Source: Rhodobacteraceae bacterium M382
GTDB taxonomy: Bacteria; Pseudomonadota; Alphaproteobacteria; Rhodobacterales; Rhodobacteraceae
Reading direction: 5' to 3'
DNA: 64,000 bases
Assembly (NCBI GenBank): GCA_025141015.1
Contig: CP081098.1
Location: forward strand, 1,990,501 to 2,054,500
The position numbers and the translations under genes were made by a program. Positions 26,220-36,053 of the stretch are shown one piece after another (positions within the stretch are counted from its first letter, which is position 1; every line of letters begins with the position of its first letter). The notes below the pieces were generated by a model. That model did not search any database and was not told the origin of the DNA. It worked only from the letters and a program-made list of their open reading frames with translations.

Positions 26220-27106
26220 TGGCTGGTATGGATGCAACGTTTCAGGCGCATGTCGAGACCGGGCTGACCACATTGTGCCGGTGCTGGGCAATCACGCGCG
26301 CAGATGGCATGACCTATGGGTTCACGGATCATGATTGCCGCCTGGAGTTTGAAGGGATCGACTTCAAGGCTGATACGGGATTGTCCGCGTTGTCCTTGCA
26401 GCAGAGCACCGGGCTTTCGGTTGATAACACCGAGGCAATCGGCGCACTGAGCGATGCGGCGATCCGCGAAGAGGACATCGAAGCAGGTCGGTTTGACGGG
26501 GCCGAGGTCCGGGCCTGGTTGGTCAATTGGGCAGATGTGACGGTGCGGTGGCTACAGTTTCGGGGCACCATTGGTGAATTGCGGCGAGGTAGCGGAGCCT
26601 TTCATGCCGAGCTGCGCGGTCTGACCGAGGCATTGAACCGCCCTATGGGCCGGGTCTTTCAGAAACCGTGTACGGCGGTTCTGGGGGATGGGAGTTGTCG
26701 CTTTGACATGGAAACCCCCGGCTATGCGGCCGAATTGACTGTGGGGAGTGTGGACGACGCGCAGAACTTTCAGTGGGACGCGTTGAATGGGTTTGAGCCG
26801 GGTTGGTTTGGCAAGGGGCGGCTGGTTGTCACCACGGGAGCTGCGGCGGGGCTGTGGGGGATGATCAAGTCCGACACATTCCAAGGGAGCCAGCGCGTTA
26901 TCGAACTATGGGAACCCATTCGTGCCAAGGTTTCCGCCGGGGATCAAATCCGGCTGGAAGCCGGGTGTGACAAGCGGATGGAGACCTGTCGGCTGAAATT
27001 CAACAATTTGCTCAATTTTCAGGGCTTTCCGGATATTCCGGGTGAAGACTGGATGTTGGCCGTTCCCAAGCAAGCGGGAACCAACTCGGGGGGGAGCCTG
27101 AGGTGA
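26219..27106 (+). CDS. GTA g13: baseplate hub protein (DUF2163)
   Basis: The 295-residue DUF2163 protein has GFTDHDCRLEFEG near the start and a C-terminal segment with four cysteines in two pairs (KPC...GSC at about 156 and 164; GCD...ETC at about 253 and 260). The hub protein in the RcGTA particle structure was reported to hold an iron-sulfur cluster, and the four cysteines fit that. It forms the hub under g12, coupled to g14 by ATGA. Confidence 0.92.
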   Translation: MAGMDATFQAHVETGLTTLCRCWAITRADGMTYGFTDHDCRLEFEGIDFKADTGLSALSLQQSTGLSVDNTEAIGALSDAAIREEDIEAGRFDGAEVRAWLVNWADVTVRWLQFRGTIGELRRGSGAFHAELRGLTEALNRPMGRVFQKPCTAVLGDGSCRFDMETPGYAAELTVGSVDDAQNFQWDALNGFEPGWFGKGRLVVTTGAAAGLWGMIKSDTFQGSQRVIELWEPIRAKVSAGDQIRLEAGCDKRMETCRLKFNNLLNFQGFPDIPGEDWMLAVPKQAGTNSGGSLR

Positions 27107-27549
27107 ACACCGATCCACAGAAAATTGCGCAGGTTGCGCGCAGCTGGATTGGGACCCCCTATCGACATCAGGCGGCTACCCGTGGTGCGGGCAGTGATTG
27201 TCTGGGGTTGGTGCGCGGGGTGTGGCGAGAGGTGGTGGGCCAGGAACCCACGGCGGTGCCCGCCTATAGCATGGACTGGTCGGAACCTCAGGGTGACGAG
27301 CGTCTGTGGCGGGCAGCGAGACGCTATCTGAAAACCAAGCCGCTGCAACATGAAGCGGTGGGAGACGTGATCCTGTTTCGGATGCGCAGTTCGGCGGTGG
27401 CCAAGCATCTGGGGATTGTCGTCGAGGTCGGACAACATGCCCGGTTTGTTCATGCCTATGCGGGGCATGGCGTAGTTGAAAGCCCACTGAGCGGCCCCTG
27501 GCGCCGCCGAATTGTCGGGCGGTTCGAATATCCAATGGAGATGCGGTAA
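27103..27549 (+). CDS. GTA g14: NlpC/P60 cell-wall peptidase
   Basis: The 148-residue NlpC/P60-like peptidase has the catalytic Cys in GAGSDCLGLVRGVWREV (Cys32) and His in VAKHLGIVVE (about 105). It probably opens recipient peptidoglycan during DNA delivery. It overlaps g13 by ATGA and shares one base with the g15 start. Confidence 0.92.
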   Translation: MNTDPQKIAQVARSWIGTPYRHQAATRGAGSDCLGLVRGVWREVVGQEPTAVPAYSMDWSEPQGDERLWRAARRYLKTKPLQHEAVGDVILFRMRSSAVAKHLGIVVEVGQHARFVHAYAGHGVVESPLSGPWRRRIVGRFEYPMEMR

Positions 27550-30500
27550 TGACAACGATTGTTCTTTCTGCTGCGGGCGCAGCCATAGGTGGCGCGGCTG
27601 GCGGCGCTGTTGCGGGGTTGTCGTCGGTTGCGGTTGGCCGCGCTGCTGGTGCGATTTTGGGGCGGGTCATTGACCAGCGTTTGTTGGGGGCGGGTGCAGA
27701 GTCGGTTGCCACCGGCAAGGTTGAACGATTTCGGCTGACTCACGCGGCCGAAGGGGCTCCGATTTCACAGGTATTCGGGCGGATGCGTGTTGGCGGTCAG
27801 GTCATATGGGCAACGGACTTTCAGGAATCTTCGACCACCACCGGTGGCGGAAAGGGTGCACCCAGCACACCCAGAACCACAACGTACAGCTATACGGTGT
27901 CGCTGGCGATCGCGGTCTGCGAAGGCGAAGTGACCAGCATTGGCCGGGTGTGGGCAGACGGTGAAGAAGTTGCGCGTGACGATCTGAACATGCGTGTCTA
28001 TCTGGGGGCCGAGGACCAGTTGCCCGACCCGACCATGGAAGCCGTAGAAGGAGTCGGGCAGGTGCCGGCCTATCGCGGCACCGCCTATGTTGTGATGGAG
28101 GATTTGTCGCTCGAGGCTTTTGGCAATCGAGTGCCGCAATTTTCGTTTGAAGTGGTACGCGCGGAGCAACCAGCGGCTCAGGATTTTGACACAGATCTGG
28201 GCCAGATTATCCGAGGTGTGGCTCTTATGCCGGGGACGGGCGAATATACGCTGGCCAGCGAGCCTGTCTTTTATTCTGATGGACCCGCCAGCAAATGGGG
28301 CGCGAATACCAATTCTCCGTCGGGCAAGACCGACTTGGAAACCTCATTGCAACATCTGGACGAAGAGCTTCCGGCCAGCGATGCAGCATCTTTGGTTGTG
28401 TCCTGGTTTGGAAATGATCTGCGCTGCGGAGCATGTCAGGTTGTTCCGAAAATGGAAAAGCGGAGCGTCGAGGGGATCAATATGCCCTGGCGTGTTGGCG
28501 GGCTGACCCGGGCCACGGCTGATGAAATGCGTGTTGAGAATGGGCGTCCCATTTATGGGGGCACACCGTCGGATGATGCGGTTGTTCAGGCTATTCGTCA
28601 TATGGCGGATGCGGGGCGACGTGTCATGTTCTATCCGTTTATCCTGATGGATCAGCCTGTTGACAACGGGTTGGCAGACCCATGGACCGGCAATGATCAT
28701 CAGCCGCATTTGCCCTGGCGTGGGCGGATCACCTTGTCCACAGCCCCAGGGCAGGATGGCACGCCGGATCAGACGACGGGAGCGGATGCCGAAGTGGCGG
28801 CCTTCTTTGGCGCAGCGACGGCTGCCGATTTCGTGATCGGTGATGGCGTTGTCTCCTATACAGGACCAGACGAATGGGGGATGCGCCGTTTCATTCTTCA
28901 CAACGCGGCGCTGTGTGCGGCTGCGGGTGGGGTTGACTCCTTTTGCATCGGTTCGGAAATGCGCGGTTTGACGCAGATCCGCGGTGCCTCCGGGTTTCCC
29001 GCAGTACAGGCGCTGATCGCGCTGGCAGCTGAGGTGCGCGCCATACTGGGGCCGGACACTAAGATCGGCTATGCAGCAGATTGGTCGGAGTATTTTGGCT
29101 ATCAGCCCGCGAAGGAACCGGGAGATCGGTATTTCCATCTGGATCCATTATGGGCCGATGCAAATATCGATTTTGTCGGGATCGATAATTACATGCCTGT
29201 GTCCGATTGGCGGGATGCACCTGACCATATCGACAAAGCCGCGGGCTGGAACAGCATTTATGACCTGGGTTACCTGCGCAGCAATGTCGAAGGCGGGGAG
29301 GGATATGATTGGTATTATCATTCACCCGAAGCCGAGGCGGCGCAGATTCGGACGCCGATTGCAGATCTGGCGCATGGAGAGGACTGGATCTGGCGCTACA
29401 AGGATATGCGCGGGTGGTGGAGCAATCCGCATTACGAACGGATTGGAGGCCTGCGTCAGGCAGTACCGACTGATTGGGTCCCCCAGTCCAAGCCGATCTG
29501 GTTTACCGAACTGGGCTGTGCATCGGTTGATAAAGGGACCAATCAACCCAATAAGTTCCTGGATCCGAAGTCTTCTGAATCCAGTTTGCCCAAGTTTTCG
29601 ACCGGGCATAGGGATGATTTGATTCAGCGGCAGTATCTGAAGGCAGTTCTCGGATACTGGGGGGAAGAAACAAACAATCCCGTGTCCGAAGTTTACGCCG
29701 AGCCAATGATCGACATGCAGAATGCGTTCGTCTGGGCGTGGGACGTACGTCCCTTTCCGGTGTTTCCGAACAATCGTTACCTGTGGAGCGATGGCACCAA
29801 CTATGCGCGTGGGCATTGGTTGAACGGCAAAGTGGGTGCGCGCACGCTGGCGTCGGTCGTAAAAGAGATCTGTGTCCGGTCGGGCGTGTCCAACATCGAC
29901 ACCTCAGGATTGTATGGCGTGGTGCGTGGATATGTCATCGACCAGGTTTCAGATGCACGTGCGGCCTTGCAGCCTCTGATGCTGCGGTACGGTTTTGACG
30001 CGATTGAACGCGATGGCGTATTGCGGTTCGTGATGCGGGATGGGTTGGACGCGGCTGTGATTGACCTGTCTCAGCTAGCCGAAACGGATGAAACCGATGC
30101 GGTCGTCGACCACGCCCGTGAAGCCGATGCCGAATTGGTCGGGCGCGTGCGTTTGCAATTCCTTCAGTCGGGTGCAGATCATGAGGTCCTTGCCGAAGAA
30201 GTGGTTCTGCCCGAGCACGCGACTCATGCGGTCAGTTCCAGCGAACTGCCCCTGTCAATGACCCGGGCCGAAGCGCGCCATGTGGTTGAACGCTGGCTGG
30301 CCGAATCTCGTGTGTCTCGCGACACTGTGCGATTTGCCTTGCCGCCGTCGCGAATTGCGCTGGGCGCTGGAGACGTCGTCAAACTGCCCGTAGGGGAAGG
30401 CAAGGATGCGCTGTTCCGGATCGACCGGGTCGAGCAGTCAGGGTTGCAGTTGATCGAAGCCGTTCGGATCGAACCAGAGGTGTATACCCCCTCTGAACAA

Positions 30501-31478
30501 CCCGAAGACCTGCCGTCCGCCAAGGCCTTTGTTGCGCCTACACCGGTCTTGCCGTTTTTCATGGATTTGCCATTGATGACCGGCGACGAAGTGCCCCATG
30601 CCCCCCACGTTGCAGTAACTGCAACGCCTTGGCCGGGTACCGTGGCTCTTTACGGCTCGGGAAGCGATGACAACTATGTTCTGGATGAAATCATTGCAGC
30701 CCGGTCGATTATCGGGGCAACGGAAAGCCCGTTGGCGTGGGCGCGGTCCGGTGTCTGGGACGAAGGGGTGGCGGTTCAGGTCAAGCTGTTCAATGGCGCA
30801 TTGGAAAGCCGGGACAAGGCTGCGGTTCTGAACGGTGCCAACCTGGCAGCAATTGGCGATGGGACCAGCGGAAATTGGGAGCTGTTCCAATTCCGCACAG
30901 CAGATCTGATCGCACCTGACACCTATCTGCTGTCCGGGCGTCTGCGGGGGCAATTGGGGAGTGACGGTCTGATGCCGGATGCCTGGCCGCAAGGGTCGTC
31001 ATTCGTCCTGTTGGATCGCACCCAGGTGCAGATTGACCTGACCAGCGCACAACGGCGAATTTCTCGTCACTATCGCATTGGCCCGGCGCGGCGCCCCTAT
31101 AGCGATCCGTCCTATGTGCATCTGACCGAGGCGTTTGACGGGAATGGCCTGAGACCCTATGCGCCGAGCCACCTTCGTGCTGTGAGCCAACCGTCCGGTG
31201 ATCTGGTGCTCAGCTGGGTCCGTCGCACACGAATTGACGGAGACGCCTGGGACAATGCCGAGGTGCCCCTGGGGGAAGAGAGCGAGCATTATCGGGTGCG
31301 TGTGCTGGAAGGCAATTCGGTTCTGAGAGAGGTTGAAGTAACAACGCCTGCCTGGATCTATACGGCTGCACAACAGGCGGCCGACGGGGCGAGCGCAGCG
31401 ATAGACATTGAGGTCGCTCAGGTTTCCGTACGTTATGGGCCCGGCTTGCCGCGACGCATCACGGTCGGAGCCAGTTGA
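27549..31478 (+). CDS. GTA g15: megatron / host-interaction tail tip protein
   Basis: The 1309-residue protein begins with hydrophobic Ala/Gly-rich helices (about 5-45). A TIM-barrel glycoside-hydrolase-like GTA_TIM domain follows (about 430-760, with VGIDNYMPVSDW and the WFTELGCASVDKG segment holding a candidate catalytic Glu), then phage tail hub domains and a C-terminal beta-rich fibre-like part. It forms the central tip and contacts the recipient surface. The size and domain order match RcGTA g15. Confidence 0.94.
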   Translation: MTTIVLSAAGAAIGGAAGGAVAGLSSVAVGRAAGAILGRVIDQRLLGAGAESVATGKVERFRLTHAAEGAPISQVFGRMRVGGQVIWATDFQESSTTTGGGKGAPSTPRTTTYSYTVSLAIAVCEGEVTSIGRVWADGEEVARDDLNMRVYLGAEDQLPDPTMEAVEGVGQVPAYRGTAYVVMEDLSLEAFGNRVPQFSFEVVRAEQPAAQDFDTDLGQIIRGVALMPGTGEYTLASEPVFYSDGPASKWGANTNSPSGKTDLETSLQHLDEELPASDAASLVVSWFGNDLRCGACQVVPKMEKRSVEGINMPWRVGGLTRATADEMRVENGRPIYGGTPSDDAVVQAIRHMADAGRRVMFYPFILMDQPVDNGLADPWTGNDHQPHLPWRGRITLSTAPGQDGTPDQTTGADAEVAAFFGAATAADFVIGDGVVSYTGPDEWGMRRFILHNAALCAAAGGVDSFCIGSEMRGLTQIRGASGFPAVQALIALAAEVRAILGPDTKIGYAADWSEYFGYQPAKEPGDRYFHLDPLWADANIDFVGIDNYMPVSDWRDAPDHIDKAAGWNSIYDLGYLRSNVEGGEGYDWYYHSPEAEAAQIRTPIADLAHGEDWIWRYKDMRGWWSNPHYERIGGLRQAVPTDWVPQSKPIWFTELGCASVDKGTNQPNKFLDPKSSESSLPKFSTGHRDDLIQRQYLKAVLGYWGEETNNPVSEVYAEPMIDMQNAFVWAWDVRPFPVFPNNRYLWSDGTNYARGHWLNGKVGARTLASVVKEICVRSGVSNIDTSGLYGVVRGYVIDQVSDARAALQPLMLRYGFDAIERDGVLRFVMRDGLDAAVIDLSQLAETDETDAVVDHAREADAELVGRVRLQFLQSGADHEVLAEEVVLPEHATHAVSSSELPLSMTRAEARHVVERWLAESRVSRDTVRFALPPSRIALGAGDVVKLPVGEGKDALFRIDRVEQSGLQLIEAVRIEPEVYTPSEQPEDLPSAKAFVAPTPVLPFFMDLPLMTGDEVPHAPHVAVTATPWPGTVALYGSGSDDNYVLDEIIAARSIIGATESPLAWARSGVWDEGVAVQVKLFNGALESRDKAAVLNGANLAAIGDGTSGNWELFQFRTADLIAPDTYLLSGRLRGQLGSDGLMPDAWPQGSSFVLLDRTQVQIDLTSAQRRISRHYRIGPARRPYSDPSYVHLTEAFDGNGLRPYAPSHLRAVSQPSGDLVLSWVRRTRIDGDAWDNAEVPLGEESEHYRVRVLEGNSVLREVEVTTPAWIYTAAQQAADGASAAIDIEVAQVSVRYGPGLPRRITVGAS

Positions 31479-31774
31479 TGCGACCGGTTTTGCACGGTGA
31501 TGTTTCGTCGGCTGCACGGGTATTGTTACGTGTTCCCCGGACCGCCCGTGCGGCAGTGTGCAACAAGATGATTGATGAAGCTGAGGCGGCGGACAGTCAT
31601 GTCCGTCGCTTTGGCACGTTGCACCCGTTGTTCGGGAATGGCTCCTTGATGTCATCGGCGCGCAAACGTATCCTTGCGGACGAGCCAGGATTTGACGATC
31701 TGGACTATTGTGCCTGTTTCGAATTGGTACTGAGGTGCCTGACCAGCTTCCATCTCAGCCGGAGGCGCAGCTGA
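31478..31774 (+). CDS. Small conserved gene downstream of the GTA cluster (DUF7742-like)
   Basis: The 98-residue protein starts within the g15 stop region (TGATG overlap), so it is co-translated with the GTA cluster. It has RAAVCNKMIDEAEAADSHVRR and a FDDLDYCACFELVLRCL end with three cysteines. I recall it as a conserved hypothetical at this place in roseobacters; no function is known to me. Its last 20 bp overlap the convergent DksA-like gene. Confidence 0.7.
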   Translation: MRPVLHGDVSSAARVLLRVPRTARAAVCNKMIDEAEAADSHVRRFGTLHPLFGNGSLMSSARKRILADEPGFDDLDYCACFELVLRCLTSFHLSRRRS

Positions 31775-32093
31775 TACATCTGGTGGCGATCAGGTTCAGC
31801 TCGAGGCGCGCGGTCGGAATGTCATCGCCACAATCCTCGCAATAGCCATAGTCATCCTCTAGCAAGCGAGCCAGCGCCTGATGCAGCAGATGTTCTTCCT
31901 GATCGCGCCTGGTGCGCTGGGCGTTGGCCATGGCCTGGTTCTGCAATGCATCCATGCGGCTCAGCCGTCCAACGGATTGTTGATCCAGCGTGACAATGGC
32001 CTGACCCTCTTTACCCAACGCGTTTTCGTCCTGCAATTCCTGCAATCGCGCATGGATCAGGGCCTGAAATTCGTTGATTTCTAAGGGCGTCAT
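31755..32093 (-). CDS. TraR/DksA family zinc-finger protein
   Basis: The 112-residue protein has an N-terminal coiled coil (about 5-75) and a C4 zinc finger (Cys85, Cys88, Cys106, Cys109; YCEDCGDDIP...RCISCA). DksA-family proteins enter the RNA polymerase secondary channel and modulate promoters with ppGpp. The coil is shorter than in E. coli DksA (151 residues), so this belongs to the short DksA-like group. It converges with the post-GTA gene and is divergent from cysE. Confidence 0.88.
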   Translation of the reverse strand: MTPLEINEFQALIHARLQELQDENALGKEGQAIVTLDQQSVGRLSRMDALQNQAMANAQRTRRDQEEHLLHQALARLLEDDYGYCEDCGDDIPTARLELNLIATRCISCASG

Positions 32094-32123
32094 AGAGAAA
32101 AAAGATCCTTCGACGGATTGCGT

Positions 32124-32153
32124 TTGGTCATTTCTGGTTTAGATGCGTATTCT
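32124..32153 (+). promoter_or_regulatory. Candidate cysE promoter
   Basis: TTGGTC (32124-32129) and TATTCT (32148-32153) are separated by 18 bp, 24 bp before the cysE start codon. Confidence 0.45.
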
Positions 32154-32176
32154 AGGCAGAGAAAGGATACGATGCC

Positions 32177-32986
32177 ATGTTTGAACCGCGCAAGACCATT
32201 GCCTCGGTTGATCCTGTCTGGGACCGGATCACCAGAGAAGCTCAGGAGGCCGTCCAGAAGCAGCCACTGATGGGGGGATTGATCCACGCCTGTATCCTGC
32301 ATCACAGCAATATCGAGAAGGCTTTGTCCTATCGGATTTCCGCGAAACTCTGTTCGAATGAAATGTCGATGACGATGTTGCGGGAGATCGTTGACGGGGC
32401 CTATGCGGCAGATCCGACAATTGTTGACGCAGCCCGCGCTGATCTGATGGCGGTACACGACCGAGATCCGGCCTGCCATCGTTTGTTGCAACCGATCCTG
32501 TATTTCAAAGGCTACCAAGCCATGCAGGCCTATCGGGTGTCGCATTGGCTGTGGCATCAGGGACAGGAAGACCTGGCGTTTTTCTTTCAGATGCGCGCGT
32601 CCGAGATCTTCGGGATCGACATTCACCCCGGCGCACGGATCGGCAAAGGTATCATGATCGACCATGCCCATTCGATCGTCATTGGGGAAACTGCTGTTGT
32701 CGGCGACAATGTATCAATGCTGCATTCGGTAACATTGGGCGGGACCGGCAAGGAAGAAGAGGATCGCCATCCCAAGATCGAAGATGGCGTTCTGATCGGA
32801 GCCGGGGCCAAGATCCTGGGCAACATTCGCGTCGGCCATTGCAGCCGCATCGCCGCCGGTTCCGTGGTGCTGTCCGAAGTGCCGCCCTGCACAACGGTCG
32901 CTGGTATTCCTGCGAAAATCGTTGGAGAGGCCGGATGCGATCAACCGTCGATCTCGATGGATCACATGCTGGGCAAGAACCAGTAA
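32177..32986 (+). CDS. cysE: Serine O-acetyltransferase
   Basis: The 269-residue protein has the SATase N-terminal helical domain and a C-terminal left-handed beta-helix of hexapeptide repeats (about 150-240) with IMIDHAHSIVIGETAVVGDN and HSVTLGGTGK. It makes O-acetylserine from serine and acetyl-CoA for cysteine synthesis. GAAAGGA precedes the start. Its place downstream of g15 is conserved in RcGTA-carrying genomes. Confidence 0.95.
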   Translation: MFEPRKTIASVDPVWDRITREAQEAVQKQPLMGGLIHACILHHSNIEKALSYRISAKLCSNEMSMTMLREIVDGAYAADPTIVDAARADLMAVHDRDPACHRLLQPILYFKGYQAMQAYRVSHWLWHQGQEDLAFFFQMRASEIFGIDIHPGARIGKGIMIDHAHSIVIGETAVVGDNVSMLHSVTLGGTGKEEEDRHPKIEDGVLIGAGAKILGNIRVGHCSRIAAGSVVLSEVPPCTTVAGIPAKIVGEAGCDQPSISMDHMLGKNQ

Positions 32987-33005
32987 GAAAACGTAATGAA
33001 CAAAC

Positions 33006-33047
33006 AAAAAAGCCCCGCCTCGAGTTGATCGAGGCGGGGCTTTTTTT
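33006..33047. terminator. Bidirectional terminator between cysE and pdhC
   Basis: AAAGCCCCGCCTCGA pairs perfectly with TCGAGGCGGGGCTTT around a 5-nt loop, with A-run and T-run flanks, so it can serve both convergent genes. Confidence 0.95.
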
Positions 33048-33063
33048 GCGTACGGATCCGCAA

Positions 33064-34386
33064 TCAGGCGAGCATGACCAATGGATTTTCCAGATTGTCC
33101 ACGATCGCTTTGAGCAATTCGGCCCCCAACGCGCCATCAATCACACGGTGATCCACCGACATTGTCACCGACATCACGGTCGCAACCGTCAGCTCACCGT
33201 CATCACCAACGACAGGTTTCTTGACACCGGTGCCCACCGCCAGAATGCCGGCGTGTGGAGGATTTACGATGGCGTCGAAATTGTCGATGCCGAACATGCC
33301 CAGATTAGAAATCGCAAATGTGCCGCCCTGATATTCATGGGGCGCAAGCTTGCGCTCCCGCGCGCGGGAAGCCAGATCTTTCATCTCGCCCGACAAGGCC
33401 GACAGCGATTTGACGTCGGCGTCTTGCAGTACCGGGGTGAACAACCCGCCTTCGATGGCGACGGCGACGGCCACATCTGATGACTTCAACTGGAGCACCC
33501 GATCTCCGGCCCAGACCGCATTACAGGCGGGAACCTGTTGCAGGGCATTGGCAACGGCCTTGATGATGAAATCATTCACCGACAGTTTGACGCCACGCCC
33601 TTCGAGTTTTTTGTTCAGCTGCCCACGGAATGCCAGCAAGGCGTCCAACTTGATATCGCGGCGCAGATAGAAATGCGGGATGGTTTGTTTGGCCTCGGAC
33701 AGACGCGCTGCAATGGTTTTGCGCATACCATCCAGAGTGATTTCCTCGTATTCGCGTCCTTCGTACATACGCGCCACCATATCGGCGCTGGGGCCGGTCG
33801 GTGCAGGCGCAGCTGCCACCGCAGTTGCTGCGCCAGATGCCGAAGCCGCAGCTGGACCCGTTGCGGCGGGTTGCACGGCGACTGTTGCGCTTTCAACATC
33901 AGCCTTGACGATCCGCCCGCGGGGCCCCGAGCCTGTGACCTGGGCCAGGTCCAACCCTTTGTCTGCTGCAATCCGGCGGGCCAGAGGCGATGCAAAGATG
34001 CGATTGCCGTCCGCCGCCACAGGGGCTGCCGGCGCAGGGGCAGGGCCCCCAGTGGGTGCAGGCGCGGCTTTGGAGGCGGTGTCGGCTGCGGGGGCAGCGG
34101 ACGGCGCAGCAGCTGATGTCGTCGTGATGTCGGCAGCGGATTCACCATCTTCCAGCAACACCGCGATCGCAGTGTTGACCTTGACGGCTTCGGTGCCTTC
34201 GGGGATCAGGATCTTGCCGATGACACCCTCGTCAACGGCTTCGAACTCCATGGTCGCCTTGTCGGTTTCTATTTCGGCCAGCAGGTCGCCGGATGAGACG
34301 GTATCGCCTTCCTTCACCAGCCATTTTGCCAGCGTGCCTTCCTCCATCGTCGGGGAAAGGGCAGGCATTAGGATTTCGGTGGGCAT
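33064..34386 (-). CDS. pdhC: Pyruvate dehydrogenase E2 (dihydrolipoamide acetyltransferase)
   Basis: The 440-residue protein has an N-terminal lipoyl domain (Lys43 in ETDKATME), an Ala/Pro-rich linker, a peripheral subunit-binding domain (about 130-168, [16 protein letters not shown]) and the catalytic core with [10 protein letters not shown] near the C-terminus. It moves acetyl groups to CoA at the core of the complex. I chose ATG 34386 ([17 protein letters not shown]); the frame is open 15 bp further. Third enzyme gene of the pdhA-pdhB-pdhC operon. Confidence 0.96.
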   Translation of the reverse strand: MPTEILMPALSPTMEEGTLAKWLVKEGDTVSSGDLLAEIETDKATMEFEAVDEGVIGKILIPEGTEAVKVNTAIAVLLEDGESAADITTTSAAAPSAAPAADTASKAAPAPTGGPAPAPAAPVAADGNRIFASPLARRIAADKGLDLAQVTGSGPRGRIVKADVESATVAVQPAATGPAAASASGAATAVAAAPAPTGPSADMVARMYEGREYEEITLDGMRKTIAARLSEAKQTIPHFYLRRDIKLDALLAFRGQLNKKLEGRGVKLSVNDFIIKAVANALQQVPACNAVWAGDRVLQLKSSDVAVAVAIEGGLFTPVLQDADVKSLSALSGEMKDLASRARERKLAPHEYQGGTFAISNLGMFGIDNFDAIVNPPHAGILAVGTGVKKPVVGDDGELTVATVMSVTMSVDHRVIDGALGAELLKAIVDNLENPLVMLA

Positions 34387-34387
34387 G

Positions 34388-34648
34388 TCAGCGCTCCTCA
34401 ATCAGAGTAATTTGATCATATGGCGCCTTGGGGCGCCGGGGGCCGCGGACCAGAGTGGTGATCGCAGCTACGATGTGTTTCTTGTTCTCGGCCATCCAGA
34501 CATAAGCCGTCTGGTGAGAGGGCCGCGCGCCGACAAGCTGCAGGTCGTGTGAGAGGCGTTCGGGCACAAGTGCCCGGACCGTTCGGCCCTCTACCTCAAC
34601 TTCGACCACATAGCATTCTGTGGCGGGATCGCGGCCCCTGACGTTCAT
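34388..34648 (-). CDS. Small hypothetical protein inside the pdh operon
   Basis: The 86-residue product lies between pdhB and pdhC with 8-bp and 1-bp spacings, so it should be co-translated with them. It has [20 protein letters not shown], then a helix-like [16 protein letters not shown]. No family is recognised. Its position suggests a function linked to the complex or its regulation, but that is inference. Confidence 0.65.
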   Translation of the reverse strand: MNVRGRDPATECYVVEVEVEGRTVRALVPERLSHDLQLVGARPSHQTAYVWMAENKKHIVAAITTLVRGPRRPKAPYDQITLIEER

Positions 34649-34656
34649 GTCTGCCC

Positions 34657-36036
34657 TTACCGATAGGTGACTTGTTTGACGGCGGCGATCACTTCGTCGG
34701 TGGTGATCAGCGCGTGCCGTTCAAGATTGGCGGCATAGGGCATTGGAACATCCTTGCCGGTGCAGTTGATCACCGGAGCGTCCAGATAATCAAACGCCTC
34801 CTGCATCACCACCGAGGAGATATAGCTGCCTACAGACCCCTGTGGCCAACCTTCTTCGACGGTGACCAGACGGTTGGTTTTCATGACCGAGGCAATGATG
34901 CTGTCCGTGTCCATCGGGCGCAGGGTGCGCAGGTCGATCACTTCGGCGGAAATCCCGTCTTCGGCAAGCTTTTCAGCAGCTTCCAAAGCATATTGCATCC
35001 CGATTCCAAAAGAGACGATGGTTACATCGCTCCCTTCGCGCCAGATCCGGGCCTTGCCGAAGGGAACTGTGAAATCATCCATCTTGGGCACATCGAACGA
35101 GCGGCCATAGAGGATTTCGTTTTCCAGGAAGATCACCGGGTTGTCATCCCGGATTGCCGTCTTCAGCAGACCTTTGGCGTCAGAGGCCGAATAGGGCATG
35201 GCGACTTTCAGGCCGGGGATCTGCATATACCAGGCGGCATAGTCCTGGGAATGCTGCGCGCCGACGCGGGCGGCGGCACCATTGGGCCCACGGAACACCA
35301 TGGGTGCGCCCATCTGACCACCGGACATATAAAGCGTCTTGGCCGCAGAGTTGATGATATGGTCGATTGCCTGCATGGCAAAATTGAAGGTCATGAACTC
35401 GACGATGGGGCGCAGGCCAGCCATGGCGGACCCGGTTGCAATGCCTGCAAACCCATGTTCGGTGATCGGCGTGTCGATCACCCGTTTCGAGCCGAATTCC
35501 TCGAGCAAGCCCTGAGAAATCTTATAAGCCCCCTGATATTCGGCGACTTCCTCGCCCATCAGATAGACGTCGCCATCGCCGCGCATCTCTTCGGCCATCG
35601 CATCGCGCAGGGCTTCGCGGACCGTGGTGGGGACCAGTTCCGTGCCTTCGGGCCAATCCGGTGTCAGATCCGGTTGCGGTGCAGCAGGAGCTGCCACCGC
35701 GGCGGCGGCAGGCGTCTCGGTGCCCCCTGCGGGGGCCGCCTCGTTGCCTGCGGCTTCTGCCGGGGCAGAAGCGGGCAGGGCGGAGGCGTCTTCGCCTTCT
35801 TCGACCAGGATCGCGATGGGGGTGTTGACGCGAACGGCCTCTGTCCCTTCGGCAATCAGGATCTTGCCGACGATTCCTTCGTCAACGGCCTCGAACTCCA
35901 TCGTGGCCTTGTCGGTTTCAATCTCGGCCAAAATATCGCCGGAGTTCACGGTATCGCCTTCCTTGACCAGCCATTTGGCCAGGGTGCCTTCCTCCATGGT
36001 CGGCGACAGGGCGGGCATTAGAATTTCGGTTGCCAT
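34657..36036 (-). CDS. pdhB: Pyruvate dehydrogenase E1 beta with N-terminal lipoyl domain
   Basis: The 459-residue protein starts with a lipoyl domain (Lys43 in ETDKATME) nearly identical to that of PdhC, then an Ala/Pro-rich linker and an E1 beta transketolase-like domain (about 135-459, with [20 protein letters not shown] and [17 protein letters not shown]). Alphaproteobacteria commonly have this lipoyl-E1 beta fusion. It forms the thiamine-diphosphate heterotetramer with PdhA. Confidence 0.96.
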   Translation of the reverse strand: MATEILMPALSPTMEEGTLAKWLVKEGDTVNSGDILAEIETDKATMEFEAVDEGIVGKILIAEGTEAVRVNTPIAILVEEGEDASALPASAPAEAAGNEAAPAGGTETPAAAAVAAPAAPQPDLTPDWPEGTELVPTTVREALRDAMAEEMRGDGDVYLMGEEVAEYQGAYKISQGLLEEFGSKRVIDTPITEHGFAGIATGSAMAGLRPIVEFMTFNFAMQAIDHIINSAAKTLYMSGGQMGAPMVFRGPNGAAARVGAQHSQDYAAWYMQIPGLKVAMPYSASDAKGLLKTAIRDDNPVIFLENEILYGRSFDVPKMDDFTVPFGKARIWREGSDVTIVSFGIGMQYALEAAEKLAEDGISAEVIDLRTLRPMDTDSIIASVMKTNRLVTVEEGWPQGSVGSYISSVVMQEAFDYLDAPVINCTGKDVPMPYAANLERHALITTDEVIAAVKQVTYR

Positions 36037-36053
36037 GTCTTATCTCTTCCCTC

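Larger units (their letters stand above)
17363..31478 (+). other. Complete RcGTA-type gene transfer agent structural cluster (g1-g15)
   Basis: Seventeen genes in the canonical Rhodobacter capsulatus GTA order (g1, g2, g3, g3.5, g4 to g10, g10.1, g11 to g15) occupy about 14.1 kb on one strand, mostly with ATGA or few-base overlaps. All frames are intact and no disrupted gene was seen. GTAs are domesticated phage particles that package random host DNA. Loci known to act elsewhere (activator GafA, head spikes, lysis genes) are not in this window. Confidence 0.95.

Noticed and set aside
34672-36021. 449-codon open frame antisense to pdhB
   Set aside because: Shadow of pdhB; His/Gly/Asp-rich composition typical of reverse-frame translation.
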